Notes: generated by a model not told the origin, from the letters alone. A stretch of DNA of 64,000 nt from Exiguobacterium sibiricum 7-3 (GCF_000620865.1 NZ_KK211190.1:124001-188000); one strand, 5' to 3'; shown: positions 15,810 through 24,960, numbered from the stretch's first letter. Program-made: numbers and translations.

Positions 15810-17032
15810 GGACGCGACAGGAATTGTACGGGGACATCGACGCTTTTTGGGATGTACTGGATGGCGAAATTTACGCCTTGGCGGAAGTAATGCCCGTTTC
15901 GAAAGAGACCATTCAAGAATTGCGGACAGCGGCACGAGAAGCGTATACCATCTTTGAAAAAGTGATTCCGATTCTTTGGACGATGGATGACGACGGATTG
16001 ATTGAACTCGGTTTTCCGAAGGCAGCTTTACCGTTTTTACGGTTACAGACGATGCGTCCTTTATCAGTTATCAGCCGCTTTGATTTCATTGTCACAGACA
16101 AACGGATATCGGTCATGGAATGGAACGCGGATACGCCGACGTTTATTAAGGAATCGTTTGAAGTCAACGACCGGATTGCGCGAAAAGTGGGTTTTGGGCC
16201 ACTCAATGACGGACAAGCGAAACAGTTGGCGGACAGCGTGGATCGTGCGGTGAAGGCGGCAAGTCATCGGATTCGTCACGATCAGCCGCACGTCGTCTTC
16301 ACTTCACATGGAGACAACATCGAAGACCGGTGGACGACAGAGTATCTGCAACAATTTGTTGCCGGTGCTACATACTGTCCTCTTGACGAACTGGAGATAC
16401 GGGCAGAAGATGGATTGTATGACCAACAGGGACGGCGAATCGACATACTGTACCGGCAGACGTTTCCGATTGAGATGGCATTACTCGATCGCGATGAAGA
16501 CGGAAAAGAACTGGGACGCTTGTTGCTTCAGCTCGTCGAGATGGGGTTGCTTGAAATCATCAATCCACCGTCCGCCTTCCTGATGCAGGCAAAGTCGGTC
16601 TTGGCATTGATTTGGCTTTTACATGAAACAGACCATCCTTATTTGACCGAGCACGATCATGAGGTCATTGCTCAGTACTTCTTGCCGACCTATTTGAGTC
16701 CGGAGCCGTTTTTACGTCAGAATCAAGCTTTCGTCGAAAAACCGATCTTTGGACGAGAAGGGGATACGGTCACTGTCCATCAAGGGGACGGGAATGTCCT
16801 GTTCAGCAACGAACAACGTTCATTCAGCAATCAGTCGGCCGTGTATCAACGTTATCAGGAATTACCGATGTGGTCATTAGAAAATGAAACAGAAGTCGCA
16901 TATATGTTTGGTGTGTTTGTTCTTGGCGGGCGACCAAGTGCTGTCGGGGTGCGGGCAGGTGAACGGATCACGGGGAATCGATCTTATTTCTTACCGATCG
17001 GACAACGTGAAAATCAAGAGGAGGATGGATGA
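15806..17032 (+). CDS. Glutathionylspermidine synthase-like ATP-grasp amidoligase (YgiC/YjfC type)
   Basis: 408 residues. Characteristic GspS-family elements: RFDFIVTDKRISVMEWNADTPT with FIKESFEVND (about 90-120), GDNIEDRWTTEYLQ and FVEKPIFGREG in the ATP-grasp core, and ERSYFLPI-like ends (NRSYFLPIGQ). It has only the synthetase half and no amidase domain. The family forms an amide bond between a carboxylate (peptide C-terminus or glutathione) and an amine using ATP. Most Bacillota lack glutathione, and bacillithiol genes are present at 31 kb, so glutathione is unlikely as substrate. The adjacent lipoprotein or a polyamine/peptide is more plausible. Confidence 0.8.
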   Translation: MRTRQELYGDIDAFWDVLDGEIYALAEVMPVSKETIQELRTAAREAYTIFEKVIPILWTMDDDGLIELGFPKAALPFLRLQTMRPLSVISRFDFIVTDKRISVMEWNADTPTFIKESFEVNDRIARKVGFGPLNDGQAKQLADSVDRAVKAASHRIRHDQPHVVFTSHGDNIEDRWTTEYLQQFVAGATYCPLDELEIRAEDGLYDQQGRRIDILYRQTFPIEMALLDRDEDGKELGRLLLQLVEMGLLEIINPPSAFLMQAKSVLALIWLLHETDHPYLTEHDHEVIAQYFLPTYLSPEPFLRQNQAFVEKPIFGREGDTVTVHQGDGNVLFSNEQRSFSNQSAVYQRYQELPMWSLENETEVAYMFGVFVLGGRPSAVGVRAGERITGNRSYFLPIGQRENQEEDG

Positions 17033-17667
17033 TGAAAGCAGCTATTTTAGGAGCAACCGGTTTAGTGGGGCAAGAACTGGTCGATCAACTATTGGCGCAT
17101 GATGAGTATCAAGAAGTACATGTTCTCGTACGTCGTCCGATGAATCGATTTCATCAAAAACTCGAAGAATGGGTGATTGATTTTGATCATGTGACGGAAA
17201 TCGAATTACCGGAAGTGGATCATGTTTACTGTGCACTAGGGACAACGATTAAACAGGCCGGATCGCAAGAAGCGTTTCGTCTCGTAGATTACACATATCC
17301 AATCGAGGTGGGACGAGAATTGCTTGATCTGGGGGCCACTCGATTTGCTCTGATTTCAGCACTCGGCGCCCACCCGAACGCGAAAACATTTTATAACCGC
17401 GTCAAAGGGGATGCGGAAAATGGATTACGTGTACTCGGTTACGATGCCTTACTTATTTTCCGACCTTCATTATTATTAGGCGAACGGGATGAATTCCGAT
17501 TCGGCGAACAGGCGGCGGCCCGGGTATCGACCGTGTTGCGTCCATTGTTGCGACGCAGCCCGTACGCACCGATTGAAGCGGCGAAGGTCGCACAGGCGAT
17601 GATTCACCATACGTTGCATGAACCGCCGGGAGTAACGATTGTTGAATCAAAAGAGATGCAGACATGA
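17029..17667 (+). CDS. NAD(P)-binding Rossmann protein, HTATIP2-like SDR
   Basis: 212 residues. The N-terminus KAAILGATGLVGQELV holds the GxxGxxG dinucleotide-binding loop; FALISALGAHPNAKTFYNRVKGDAE gives the Ser/Tyr-x3-Lys-like catalytic area of atypical SDRs, and LLIFRPSLLLGERDE matches oxidoreductase HTATIP2/YbjT-type proteins. Substrate unknown. Start ATG at 17029 overlaps the upstream stop, with GAGGAGGA before it (a second ATG follows at 17032). It closes the lipoprotein-amidoligase operon, though a general reductase with no role in that pathway remains possible. Confidence 0.75.
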   Translation: MMKAAILGATGLVGQELVDQLLAHDEYQEVHVLVRRPMNRFHQKLEEWVIDFDHVTEIELPEVDHVYCALGTTIKQAGSQEAFRLVDYTYPIEVGRELLDLGATRFALISALGAHPNAKTFYNRVKGDAENGLRVLGYDALLIFRPSLLLGERDEFRFGEQAAARVSTVLRPLLRRSPYAPIEAAKVAQAMIHHTLHEPPGVTIVESKEMQT

Positions 17668-17697
17668 GTGAGCGGATTTTTCGTATCACTCTTTTTT
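17668..17697 (+). terminator. Terminator after the SDR gene
   Basis: GAGTGA/TCACTC stem with seven T, directly after the stop codon. Confidence 0.65.
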
Positions 17698-17755
17698 TGT
17701 GTCCAGAAATTAATATTTGACTCATCAAATGATTTACGGTTGAATGATATAGTGC

Positions 17756-17785
17756 TGTCTCATAAACAAAAAAAGAAGTGAGACA
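17756..17785 (+). repeat. Inverted repeat in the leader of the peptide transporter gene
   Basis: TGTCTCA and TGAGACA separated by 16 A-rich bases, about 120 bases before the transporter start. Possible operator or leader hairpin; no known riboswitch recognised. Confidence 0.3.
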
Positions 17786-17904
17786 ATTCAGGCAAAACAG
17801 TGTATTTGCGTTCAATTGGTTCGTTCATGCTTATCGTTTGGGGAAAGCGGGAAAAAGATTGGACAATGTGCACATATCGAAGGTAGACGAAAGGAGCCGT
17901 TCAT

Positions 17905-19398
17905 ATGGCAGAGTTTGATCGCGATCAGGTCTACAAGACTGTTCCGCAAAAAGGATTCTTCGGAAATCCAAAAGGACTGTTCACGTTATTCTTTACTGAG
18001 TTTTGGGAGCGATTCTCCTACTACGGGATGCGTGCCATCCTCATCTTCTACATGTATGATTCAGTTGCTAACGGTGGTCTTGGAATCGACAAGCCGACTG
18101 CTGCATCAATCATGGCAGTATACGGTTCACTCGTTTACATGTCCGGTATCATCGGTGGTTGGGTCGCTGACCGACTGCTCGGTACTTCCCGGACCGTTTT
18201 CTATGGTGGAGTGCTTATCATGCTCGGACATATCGTCCTTGCGTTACCGGCCGGAATCACGGCATTGTTTATCTCAATGGGATTGATCGTCATCGGAACA
18301 GGATTCTTGAAACCAAACGTTTCGAACATCGTCGGTGATCTGTACAGCAAAACGGATAACCGCCGTGACGCTGGATTCAGTATCTTCTACATGGGAATCA
18401 ATGCCGGTGCCTTCCTGGCCCCGTTGATTGTTGGTAAAGTGTCGGACTCAGCAGGATATCACGCTGGTTTTGCACTCGCTGCAATCGGAATGTTCTTAGG
18501 TCTGATCGTCTTCGTCTTGACGAAGAAAAAGAACTTGGGACAAGCGGGAACATACGTCTTGAACCCGCTTGAAGGAAATGAACGGAAACGATTCTTTACG
18601 ATCGCAGCCGTTGTCGTTATCGTGCTTGCAGTTCTTGGAACGATTGCATCAATGACAGGATTATTGACAATCAGTCGCTTCACGCTTATGGTCACGTTCC
18701 TCGGAATCTTGATTCCGATTGCTTACTTCACCTTCATGTTGCGGAGTCCAAAAATTACGGATGATGAACGTTCGCGTCTGCTTGCGTATATTCCGCTCTT
18801 CATTGCGGCGGCAGTATTCTGGGCGATTCAAGAACAGGGTTCATATGTTCTTTCGATTTTTGCAGATGAACGGACAAATCTTTCGTTCCTCGGCTTTGGT
18901 CTGGAACCGGCCTTCTTCCAGTCCCTGAACCCACTGTTTATCATCGTCTTGGCACCTGTATTTGCAAGCTTTTGGGTGAAACTCGGTGATCGTCAACCAA
19001 CAACAATGCAGAAGTTTTCGTTTGGTTTAGTATTTGCCGGATTGTCATTTATCGTCATGATGTTACCGGGCTTGTTGTTCGGAACGGATACGACGGTCAG
19101 TCCGCTTTGGCTTGCGCTCAGCTTCTTCCTCGTTGTTATCGGTGAGTTGTTCTTATCACCGGTCGGATTATCGGCAACGACGAAATTGGCACCGGCTGCC
19201 TTCTCGGCACAGACGATGAGTTTGTGGTTCTTGACGAATGCGACCGGACAAGCCGTCAATGCTCAAATCGTAAAATATTATGGAGCAGATACCGAAGTGG
19301 CATACTTCGGAATTACAGGACTTGTTGCCATCATTCTTGGGGTTATCCTGTTCGCTTTCGCACCAAAACTTCAAAAATATATGCGGGGTATTCGTTAA
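17905..19398 (+). CDS. Proton-dependent oligopeptide transporter (POT/PTR2 family)
   Basis: 497 residues with 12-14 transmembrane helices. The family signature is FFTEFWERFSYYGMRAILIFYMY (E-x-x-E-R-F-x-Y-Y-G type, about residues 29-52), with the second signature near FSIFYMGINAGAFLAPL. It imports di- and tripeptides with protons, like lactococcal DtpT and Bacillus YclF. Start ATG with AAAGGAG. Monocistronic, with its own terminator. It fits a proteolytic lifestyle together with the secreted M6 protease, but the two are not linked genetically. Confidence 0.92.
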   Translation: MAEFDRDQVYKTVPQKGFFGNPKGLFTLFFTEFWERFSYYGMRAILIFYMYDSVANGGLGIDKPTAASIMAVYGSLVYMSGIIGGWVADRLLGTSRTVFYGGVLIMLGHIVLALPAGITALFISMGLIVIGTGFLKPNVSNIVGDLYSKTDNRRDAGFSIFYMGINAGAFLAPLIVGKVSDSAGYHAGFALAAIGMFLGLIVFVLTKKKNLGQAGTYVLNPLEGNERKRFFTIAAVVVIVLAVLGTIASMTGLLTISRFTLMVTFLGILIPIAYFTFMLRSPKITDDERSRLLAYIPLFIAAAVFWAIQEQGSYVLSIFADERTNLSFLGFGLEPAFFQSLNPLFIIVLAPVFASFWVKLGDRQPTTMQKFSFGLVFAGLSFIVMMLPGLLFGTDTTVSPLWLALSFFLVVIGELFLSPVGLSATTKLAPAAFSAQTMSLWFLTNATGQAVNAQIVKYYGADTEVAYFGITGLVAIILGVILFAFAPKLQKYMRGIR

Positions 19399-19410
19399 GA
19401 AGATGCCACG

Positions 19411-19463
19411 AAAAAAGACAGCCGGCTTGGATGCATACATTCCAAGATCAGCTGTCTTTTTTT
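19411..19463. terminator. Bidirectional terminator between transporter and permease
   Basis: AAAAAAGACAGC/GCTGTCTTTTTT stem with inner pairing CTTGGA/TCCAAG. Confidence 0.85.
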
Positions 19464-20733
19464 AATCATTCGTTCGGATATGACGCAGTGATTCAGCAAG
19501 CAAGGCGACGAGTGTTCCAAGGACAAGACCGTTCGACATCAATGTCGTGACGAGTGGAGGTAAATCAGAAGTGGCGCCTTTCGGAAGAAGCAGGGCACCG
19601 ATTCCGACGAGAACCGGCAATCCGACCGTAATCATCGCAGTCTGCCGGTTTAACTCCCGGGAAGCTTCCGTGACCCCGATAATCGCCATCCCGGCAACGA
19701 TCGGAGCAACCATCGCGTATCCGACAGCGACCGGAATCTTGGCAATCAGTCCGACGAATGGAGTGACGACGCTGAGGAACAGGCAAATGACGTTAGCGAT
19801 CGCAAAGGCTTTCCGGTCCGTATTGTCCGTCGAAGCGATGAAGCCGGCTGTTCCAGAAATTGCAACGGGACCAACCGTTCCGAACATCCCCGCGAAAATC
19901 TGACCGATTCCGGCTGTGACGCCGGCTGTCGCGACTTGTCCCTTCACTTGTTCACCACGTTTCGCACTGATGATACGTTCAATGACTTTGATGTTCGCCA
20001 AGACGTTTGTCATCAGCAGCAACGAGATGATCAGGGCTGTCGGGAGCAGGCTCCAGTCGAGCTGAATACCGCCAAACGGCATCAAATCAGGGAAGGTGAA
20101 GAATGGACCGTCGAATGTCGGCATTTCGGCACGACCAATCAAAGCAAACATGCTCCAACCGATGAGCAACGTGATCAATAACGCATACTGACGCAACCGA
20201 TCGCTACGTTCTAAATAAAGTGAGATGATGACGGTCAAGACAGAAATAACGGCAGGGAGCACCTGAATCTTTCCATCTTCGATATTGAGCAAACCTTTCA
20301 TGACCGAACCGGATAACTGAGCCGATAACAGCAACATATAAACACCGATGACTTGTGGTGTGAACAGGGGCACGAGTCGGCGTAGTACCCCGGTCAGGGT
20401 AAGAATGATACAGATGATCCCACTTAAGATGAGAAGAAAACCAAGCGACTGTAACGTGTTGGAGTAACTGCCGTACAAGGTGATCCCGATAGAAGAGTAA
20501 AGCGCGAACACGCCCCACCAAATACCGGCAGGACCTTCCATGATTGGGAGACGGTGACCGAATAACACTTGAATAAGACTTAAAATCGCAAAAACGAATA
20601 AACAACGGGATAAAAAGGCGAGGGTATCTGCACTTGATAGTTCAAATGAGGCGGCAATCGCGAGTGGCGGGGCAATGTTAGTACAAATAATAAACAAAAA
20701 CCACTGAATCGTGGAGACAACAGTACGTGGCAA
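19462..20733 (-). CDS. Nucleobase:cation symporter-2 (purine/pyrimidine permease)
   Basis: 423 residues with about 12-14 hydrophobic helices. NCS2-family features include QWFLFIICTNIAPPLAIA at the start and GTVGPVAISGTAGFIASTDN in the QHxGx-like substrate region. Start is TTG at 20733, following AAGGGG by 11 bases; no ATG is nearby. Family members import uracil, xanthine or other bases with protons or sodium. The divergence from UraA/PbuX consensus makes the base uncertain. No purine riboswitch is visible in its leader. Monocistronic; divergent from an alpha/beta hydrolase. Confidence 0.82.
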   Translation of the reverse strand: MPRTVVSTIQWFLFIICTNIAPPLAIAASFELSSADTLAFLSRCLFVFAILSLIQVLFGHRLPIMEGPAGIWWGVFALYSSIGITLYGSYSNTLQSLGFLLILSGIICIILTLTGVLRRLVPLFTPQVIGVYMLLLSAQLSGSVMKGLLNIEDGKIQVLPAVISVLTVIISLYLERSDRLRQYALLITLLIGWSMFALIGRAEMPTFDGPFFTFPDLMPFGGIQLDWSLLPTALIISLLLMTNVLANIKVIERIISAKRGEQVKGQVATAGVTAGIGQIFAGMFGTVGPVAISGTAGFIASTDNTDRKAFAIANVICLFLSVVTPFVGLIAKIPVAVGYAMVAPIVAGMAIIGVTEASRELNRQTAMITVGLPVLVGIGALLLPKGATSDLPPLVTTLMSNGLVLGTLVALLAESLRHIRTND

Positions 20734-20892
20734 AACAAATGATTCCCCTTTCGAATAACGGATGCTTTTTTAATCTTAAACCAAATATTGAAAAAGAGAT
20801 AGATACGCTTACATTAACTGAAAATTCAAAACAATGCTTTCATATGTGATTTTGCACACTACATTGGGTATCATAAAAGAGGAGGGATGAAC

Positions 20893-21588
20893 ATGAAAAG
20901 ATGGTTAAAACGAATAAGTGTCAGTTTGCTGATTCTAGTGGGTATCTTAGTTGCAGCATTCATGATTTGGGCTCAATTCGATTACAATCCAACAAAGGAA
21001 GCAAAACAGTATCTCGGTGAACCGGTCGGACAAGGTTATCAATTCGGAGACGACACGAGTGACACAGGCTTCATTTTTTATCAAGGGGCAAAAGTGAATC
21101 CGGGCGCCTACAGTTATCTCGGTCATCAATTAGCGAAAGAAGGATATTACGTCGCCTTGCCGAAACTGCCGTTTAATATTGCGCTGCTTGACTCTAAAAA
21201 GGGATTATCGATCATCGAAGAGCATCCAAAAATCAAGCAGTGGTATTTAATTGGTCACTCGTTAGGCGGAAGTGCAGCTTCAACAATTTTGGAAGACAGT
21301 CCAAAAATCAAAGGTATGATTTTCTTAGCCTCATATCCAATCGATGCAATCGCCATCCCGTCGCTAACCGTCTACGGTGGACGGGACGGCGTTTTACCAG
21401 TCGAGGATATTGAGGACAGCAAACAGGATGTCCGTTCCGATGCGGTATTTCATTTGATCAAAGATGGAAATCATGCAAACTTCGGAATGTATGGAAAACA
21501 AAAAGGCGACAACGAAAGTCCATTGATACCAAAAGAACAACAGGATGAAACGTTGAAGGTGATCCAGGAATTCGTATCGGCACAGTAA
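20893..21588 (+). CDS. Membrane-anchored alpha/beta hydrolase
   Basis: 231 residues from ATG 20893 (AGAGGAGGG seven bases upstream; ATG 20887 is too close). N-terminal Lys/Arg then a hydrophobic helix (about 9-27) anchors the protein outside the membrane. Catalytic features: GFIFYQGAKVNPGAYS, nucleophile GHSLGGSAA, Asp in YGGRDGVLP and His in DGNHANFGMYG. This is the alpha/beta hydrolase_5 type often seen in Bacillota. Substrate unknown. Stands alone, convergent with the fructokinase gene. Confidence 0.8.
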   Translation: MKRWLKRISVSLLILVGILVAAFMIWAQFDYNPTKEAKQYLGEPVGQGYQFGDDTSDTGFIFYQGAKVNPGAYSYLGHQLAKEGYYVALPKLPFNIALLDSKKGLSIIEEHPKIKQWYLIGHSLGGSAASTILEDSPKIKGMIFLASYPIDAIAIPSLTVYGGRDGVLPVEDIEDSKQDVRSDAVFHLIKDGNHANFGMYGKQKGDNESPLIPKEQQDETLKVIQEFVSAQ

Positions 21589-21630
21589 AAAAAGACCCGC
21601 TCTTCTGTCAGACCGGACAGGGGAGCGGGT
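21587..21630. terminator. Terminator at the end of the sucrose-type operon
   Basis: Minus-strand reading: ACCCGCTC...GAGCGGGT stem followed by CTTTTTTT; inner CTGTC/GACAG pairing. It also lies after the convergent hydrolase stop. Confidence 0.75.
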
Positions 21631-21665
21631 TTGATGTTGCTTGAAATATCGTGTTTCCGTCACGG

Positions 21666-22601
21666 TTACGTTAATCTTCGAGAGACCTCGTCAAGCGTCG
21701 GTAAGGCGACCATCGCGCCTTTAACCGAGGCGGCTAACCCTCCGGAAATCGCAGCAAATCGACCGATGTCCTGTAATTCTTCTTCATCCCAGTCGAACGA
21801 AAACGAGCGGATGGCACATTGATGCAGAAGACCGGACATGAAGGCGTCACCTGCTCCCGTCGTATCAATCGCATCAACAGAAATCGCTTGAATCTCTGCC
21901 ATCGAGCGGTCGGTATAAATGAGAGAACCTTCTGCCCCACGTGTTACAGCCAGCAAACGAATCGGATATTCTGCGAGCAGCTCGGCAGCTCCTTCATCCA
22001 GATTCGTCTGTCCTGTTAAAAAGGTCAGTTCTTCCTCCGCCAGTTTCACGATTTGAGCATCCGGTAAGACGGAACGAATCGTTGAACGAGCGGCATCTAA
22101 ATCAGACCACAACGACTCGCGTAAATTCGGGTCGTAAGAGATGGGTACGTCATGCGCTTTCGCAACTTCAATCGCCCGTCGGGTCGCTTCGACCGCATCT
22201 CCGGAAATTAATGAGATCGATCCGATGTGCAAGAGGTCCGCGTCTGCGAGTGAAGCTGGAATATCTTTTTCATGAAAACTCATATCCGCACGATAGCTGT
22301 TAATGAACTCAAATGACCGTTCACCATTCGCTGCGTTTGTGACGAGGACAAGACCGGTTTTATGCGTTGGATCAAAAACGATATGATCTGTTTTAACGCC
22401 ATAATGATGCAACGTATCTTTAAGGAAGTGTCCCATTGAATCATCGCCGACAGATCCTAAAAAATAACTGTCTGCTCCAAGACGCGCCAGACCGACGGCT
22501 ACATTTGCCGGTGCGCCACCGGGATTTTTTTGGAACGTTACATTATCGGCATCGAGTGGAATTAAATCGATCAGTGCTTCTCCGAGACTATAAATTTTCA
22601 T
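21666..22601 (-). CDS. Fructokinase, PfkB/ribokinase family
   Basis: 311 residues from ATG 22601 with AAAGGAG upstream; a longer frame reading into the antiterminator gene has no ribosome site. PfkB signatures: NPGGAPANVAVGLARLG (about 28-44) and DTTGAGDAFMSG with catalytic Asp near residue 255. Start overlaps the antiterminator gene by 14 bp. In a sucrose-type PTS operon its job would be to phosphorylate the fructose released from sucrose 6-phosphate (ScrK role). The hydrolase needed for that step is not encoded here. Confidence 0.85.
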   Translation of the reverse strand: MKIYSLGEALIDLIPLDADNVTFQKNPGGAPANVAVGLARLGADSYFLGSVGDDSMGHFLKDTLHHYGVKTDHIVFDPTHKTGLVLVTNAANGERSFEFINSYRADMSFHEKDIPASLADADLLHIGSISLISGDAVEATRRAIEVAKAHDVPISYDPNLRESLWSDLDAARSTIRSVLPDAQIVKLAEEELTFLTGQTNLDEGAAELLAEYPIRLLAVTRGAEGSLIYTDRSMAEIQAISVDAIDTTGAGDAFMSGLLHQCAIRSFSFDWDEEELQDIGRFAAISGGLAASVKGAMVALPTLDEVSRRLT

Positions 22602-23445
22602 GCGAATTACTCCTTTCGAAATCGGGGCGGATTCGTTCCACATGAAGGGCCATATAGCCGACTTCCGACAGAGGAACGGTTGTCTGTAATTCTTGTTCCA
22701 GCCAGTCTGCCATGTTTTCCGCACAACGGAAGGCATCCGTATAACGGGTTTGAACGGCGGATAAGATGACATCATCCATATCATGTAACGTTTGTCCTTG
22801 TTCGATCCGGGCTAAGACGAGTTTCATATGGGTGAAGAACCGGTAATAGGTCATCGATGTTGTTTCAATCGTCTGACCAAAAAAGACTTCAATTTGTTCA
22901 CGCAACTCATTTAGTAACGTAGCCGTCTGCAGGGCTGTTGCCATGTTGGGATGCCGTTGCCGTGCATTGTACAGGTGAAGGGCGATGTTCGCAGCTTCTT
23001 CTTTCGGTAATGAAACGGTCAACTTTTGTTCGATATGGGCGACTGCCCATTCCCCAATCTGATATTCCGCTGTATACAGTAACCGGATTTCTTCCGCCAA
23101 CCGATTGTGGACGACCAGTTGTTCCCGGGCAAGTCGGACCGCGTGGGCGAGGTGATCGGTCAGACTGACATGAATGTAGTCATGAAAAGGTGTTTTCAGT
23201 TCGCCTTCTGCATAAGAAATGATCTGCTCCGATAAATCGATGATATCGAGTGGAGTCGTCGTCAGGATTTCCTTGAACTGTTCGGCATTCTCAAAAGACG
23301 GGATAAACATTTTTTCGATTTTCGTCGGATCAACGGGATCCTTCTTTTTCTTACCAAAAGCAATGCCCGGTCCCATAATGATCCGTTCCTGACCTTGTTC
23401 TTTTGTGACGATGGCGTTGTTGTTGAGTACTTTATGAATAATCAG
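22588..23445 (-). CDS. BglG/SacT/LicT-family transcription antiterminator
   Basis: 285 residues when read from a CTG at 23445, which sits eight bases after AAAGGAGG. The frame gives LIIHKVLNNNAIV, the conserved opening of the RNA-binding (CAT) domain. No ATG, GTG or TTG is available; the first ATG (23376) would delete about 23 conserved residues. Two PRD domains follow (about 70-170 and 175-285) with phosphorylatable His in DYIHVSLTDHLAHA and ALHLYNA/ALHVERI. It is expected to bind the RNA target before the PTS gene and prevent termination when sugar is present. A TATAAT at 23470-23475 hints at its own promoter. Confidence 0.85.
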   Translation of the reverse strand: MIIHKVLNNNAIVTKEQGQERIIMGPGIAFGKKKKDPVDPTKIEKMFIPSFENAEQFKEILTTTPLDIIDLSEQIISYAEGELKTPFHDYIHVSLTDHLAHAVRLAREQLVVHNRLAEEIRLLYTAEYQIGEWAVAHIEQKLTVSLPKEEAANIALHLYNARQRHPNMATALQTATLLNELREQIEVFFGQTIETTSMTYYRFFTHMKLVLARIEQGQTLHDMDDVILSAVQTRYTDAFRCAENMADWLEQELQTTVPLSEVGYMALHVERIRPDFERSNSHENL

Positions 23446-23506
23446 TCTGACTACCTCCTTTCTACTTACATTATACGGGTTATCGTCGATCTAGGAAAAC
23501 TGACAA

Positions 23507-23540
23507 ATGCGACCCGAAGAGGATTCTCAAGGGGTCGCAT
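23507..23540 (-). terminator. Weak terminator or processing stem between PTS and antiterminator genes
   Basis: ATGCGACCC/GGGTCGCAT stem in minus orientation, followed by only TTTGTC. It may reduce but not stop read-through into the antiterminator and fructokinase genes. Confidence 0.45.
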
Positions 23541-23547
23541 CTTTTAA

Positions 23548-24960
23548 TTAAGCAGCCAAGTCCGTCTGCTTTTGTTTTCGTGCATCGAGACGCATCAAGA
23601 CGACCGTTGCGACAAAAGCCGTTGCGACAGCAATCGCAAAACCAACAAGATAGTTGATCAAGTTGGAAGCACCGAGCGGCGCAACGATGGCAATCATCGG
23701 AATTCCCGTCAATCCGTAAGCGTTCGCTGCGACTTGTGTCAAGACGACGTATCCGCCGCCGATCGCGCCGCCAATCGCTCCTCCGATAAATGGTTTACCG
23801 AGTCGAAGATTCACCCCGTAGATGACCGGTTCCGTAATTCCGAGGAAAGCAGAGAAGGCAGATGGGAGAGCGAGTGCTTTGAGTTTAACGTTTTTCGTCA
23901 TGAAGTAAACGGCAAGACCTGCTCCGCCCTGGGCGACGTTCGCCATCGACCAGATCGGGAGTAAGAAGTTTTTACCGATACTCTTATCGGCAAGGAGTCC
24001 TGCTTCGATTGCATGGAAACTGTGGTGCATCCCCGTAATGACGATTGTCGAGTACAGACCGCCGAACAGGAGACCGGCGACGACCGAGAATTGCTCATAG
24101 AAGAAGACGAGGACAAATGAGATTCCTTTACCGAGCAACGTTCCGATCGGACCGATGACGATCAGCGCGAGGAATCCAGTCACGAGAATCGTCACGAACG
24201 GTGTGACGAGGAGATCCAGTGTTTCCGGTGTCCGTTTGCGGACTTGTTGTTCGATTTTAGCCATGACCCAAACCGTCAGGAGGACCGGGAAGACCGTTCC
24301 TTGATAGCCGATCAATTCAATGTTCATCCCAAGGAAATGCATCACTTCCGGTTCACTGTTTCCGAGTGTCCACGGATTTAACAATGACGGATGGGTCATG
24401 ATTCCACCGATGACGGCACCGAGGTACGGATTGGCGCCGAACTCGCGTGCTGCTGAGAAACCGATCAAGATCGGTAAGATGATGAAGGCAGAGGACGAGA
24501 ACATATCGAGCAACTGGACGATGGGTGAATCGCCGCTGACCCAGCCGAATGCCTTGATCATTCCGAGCAGTCCCATTAACAGACCGGCAGCAACGATGGC
24601 CGGAATCAGTGGTACGAACACGTTGGACAGGGAACGTGCGAGACGGGCAAAGGGATTCAGTTTTTGAGAAGCTGCTTTTTTGACATCGAGCGGTTCTTCT
24701 CCGTCGAGCTTCACACCAGCGAGTGGTGCGAATTCAGCAAAAACTTTATTAACCGTTCCCGTTCCGAAGATAATTTGGTACTGACCAGAACTTGAGAAGG
24801 CACCGCTGACACCATCCAAATCTTCGAGTGCCGCTTGATCGACTTTGGATTCATCGTGTAAAACGAGACGCAGGCGCGTCGCACAATGGGCGGCTGTGAT
24901 GATGTTTTCTCGACCACCAACCAGTTCAAGGACACGTGCTGCAGTTTGCTTGTAATCCAT
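23548..24960 (-). CDS. PTS sugar transporter EIIBC, sucrose type
   Basis: 470 residues. N-terminal EIIB domain (1-80) with phospho-accepting C26 in AAHCATRLRL, then an EIIC membrane domain with about ten helices (GITEPVIYGVNLRL near 370). No EIIA domain, so phosphate must come from the EIIA of another permease, as for sucrose permeases SacP/ScrA. The opening and GAFSSSGQYQIIFGTG resemble SacP as I recall it; trehalose EIIBC is the main alternative. Neighbouring fructokinase favours sucrose. Start ATG with AAAGGAGG. Controlled by a RAT/terminator leader. Confidence 0.85.
   Translation of the reverse strand: MDYKQTAARVLELVGGRENIITAAHCATRLRLVLHDESKVDQAALEDLDGVSGAFSSSGQYQIIFGTGTVNKVFAEFAPLAGVKLDGEEPLDVKKAASQKLNPFARLARSLSNVFVPLIPAIVAAGLLMGLLGMIKAFGWVSGDSPIVQLLDMFSSSAFIILPILIGFSAAREFGANPYLGAVIGGIMTHPSLLNPWTLGNSEPEVMHFLGMNIELIGYQGTVFPVLLTVWVMAKIEQQVRKRTPETLDLLVTPFVTILVTGFLALIVIGPIGTLLGKGISFVLVFFYEQFSVVAGLLFGGLYSTIVITGMHHSFHAIEAGLLADKSIGKNFLLPIWSMANVAQGGAGLAVYFMTKNVKLKALALPSAFSAFLGITEPVIYGVNLRLGKPFIGGAIGGAIGGGYVVLTQVAANAYGLTGIPMIAIVAPLGASNLINYLVGFAIAVATAFVATVVLMRLDARKQKQTDLAA

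Noticed and set aside
20810-20830. TGTAAGCG half-site (minus strand) as a cre box for the nucleobase permease
   Set aside because: Three mismatches in the second half; not distinguishable from chance.
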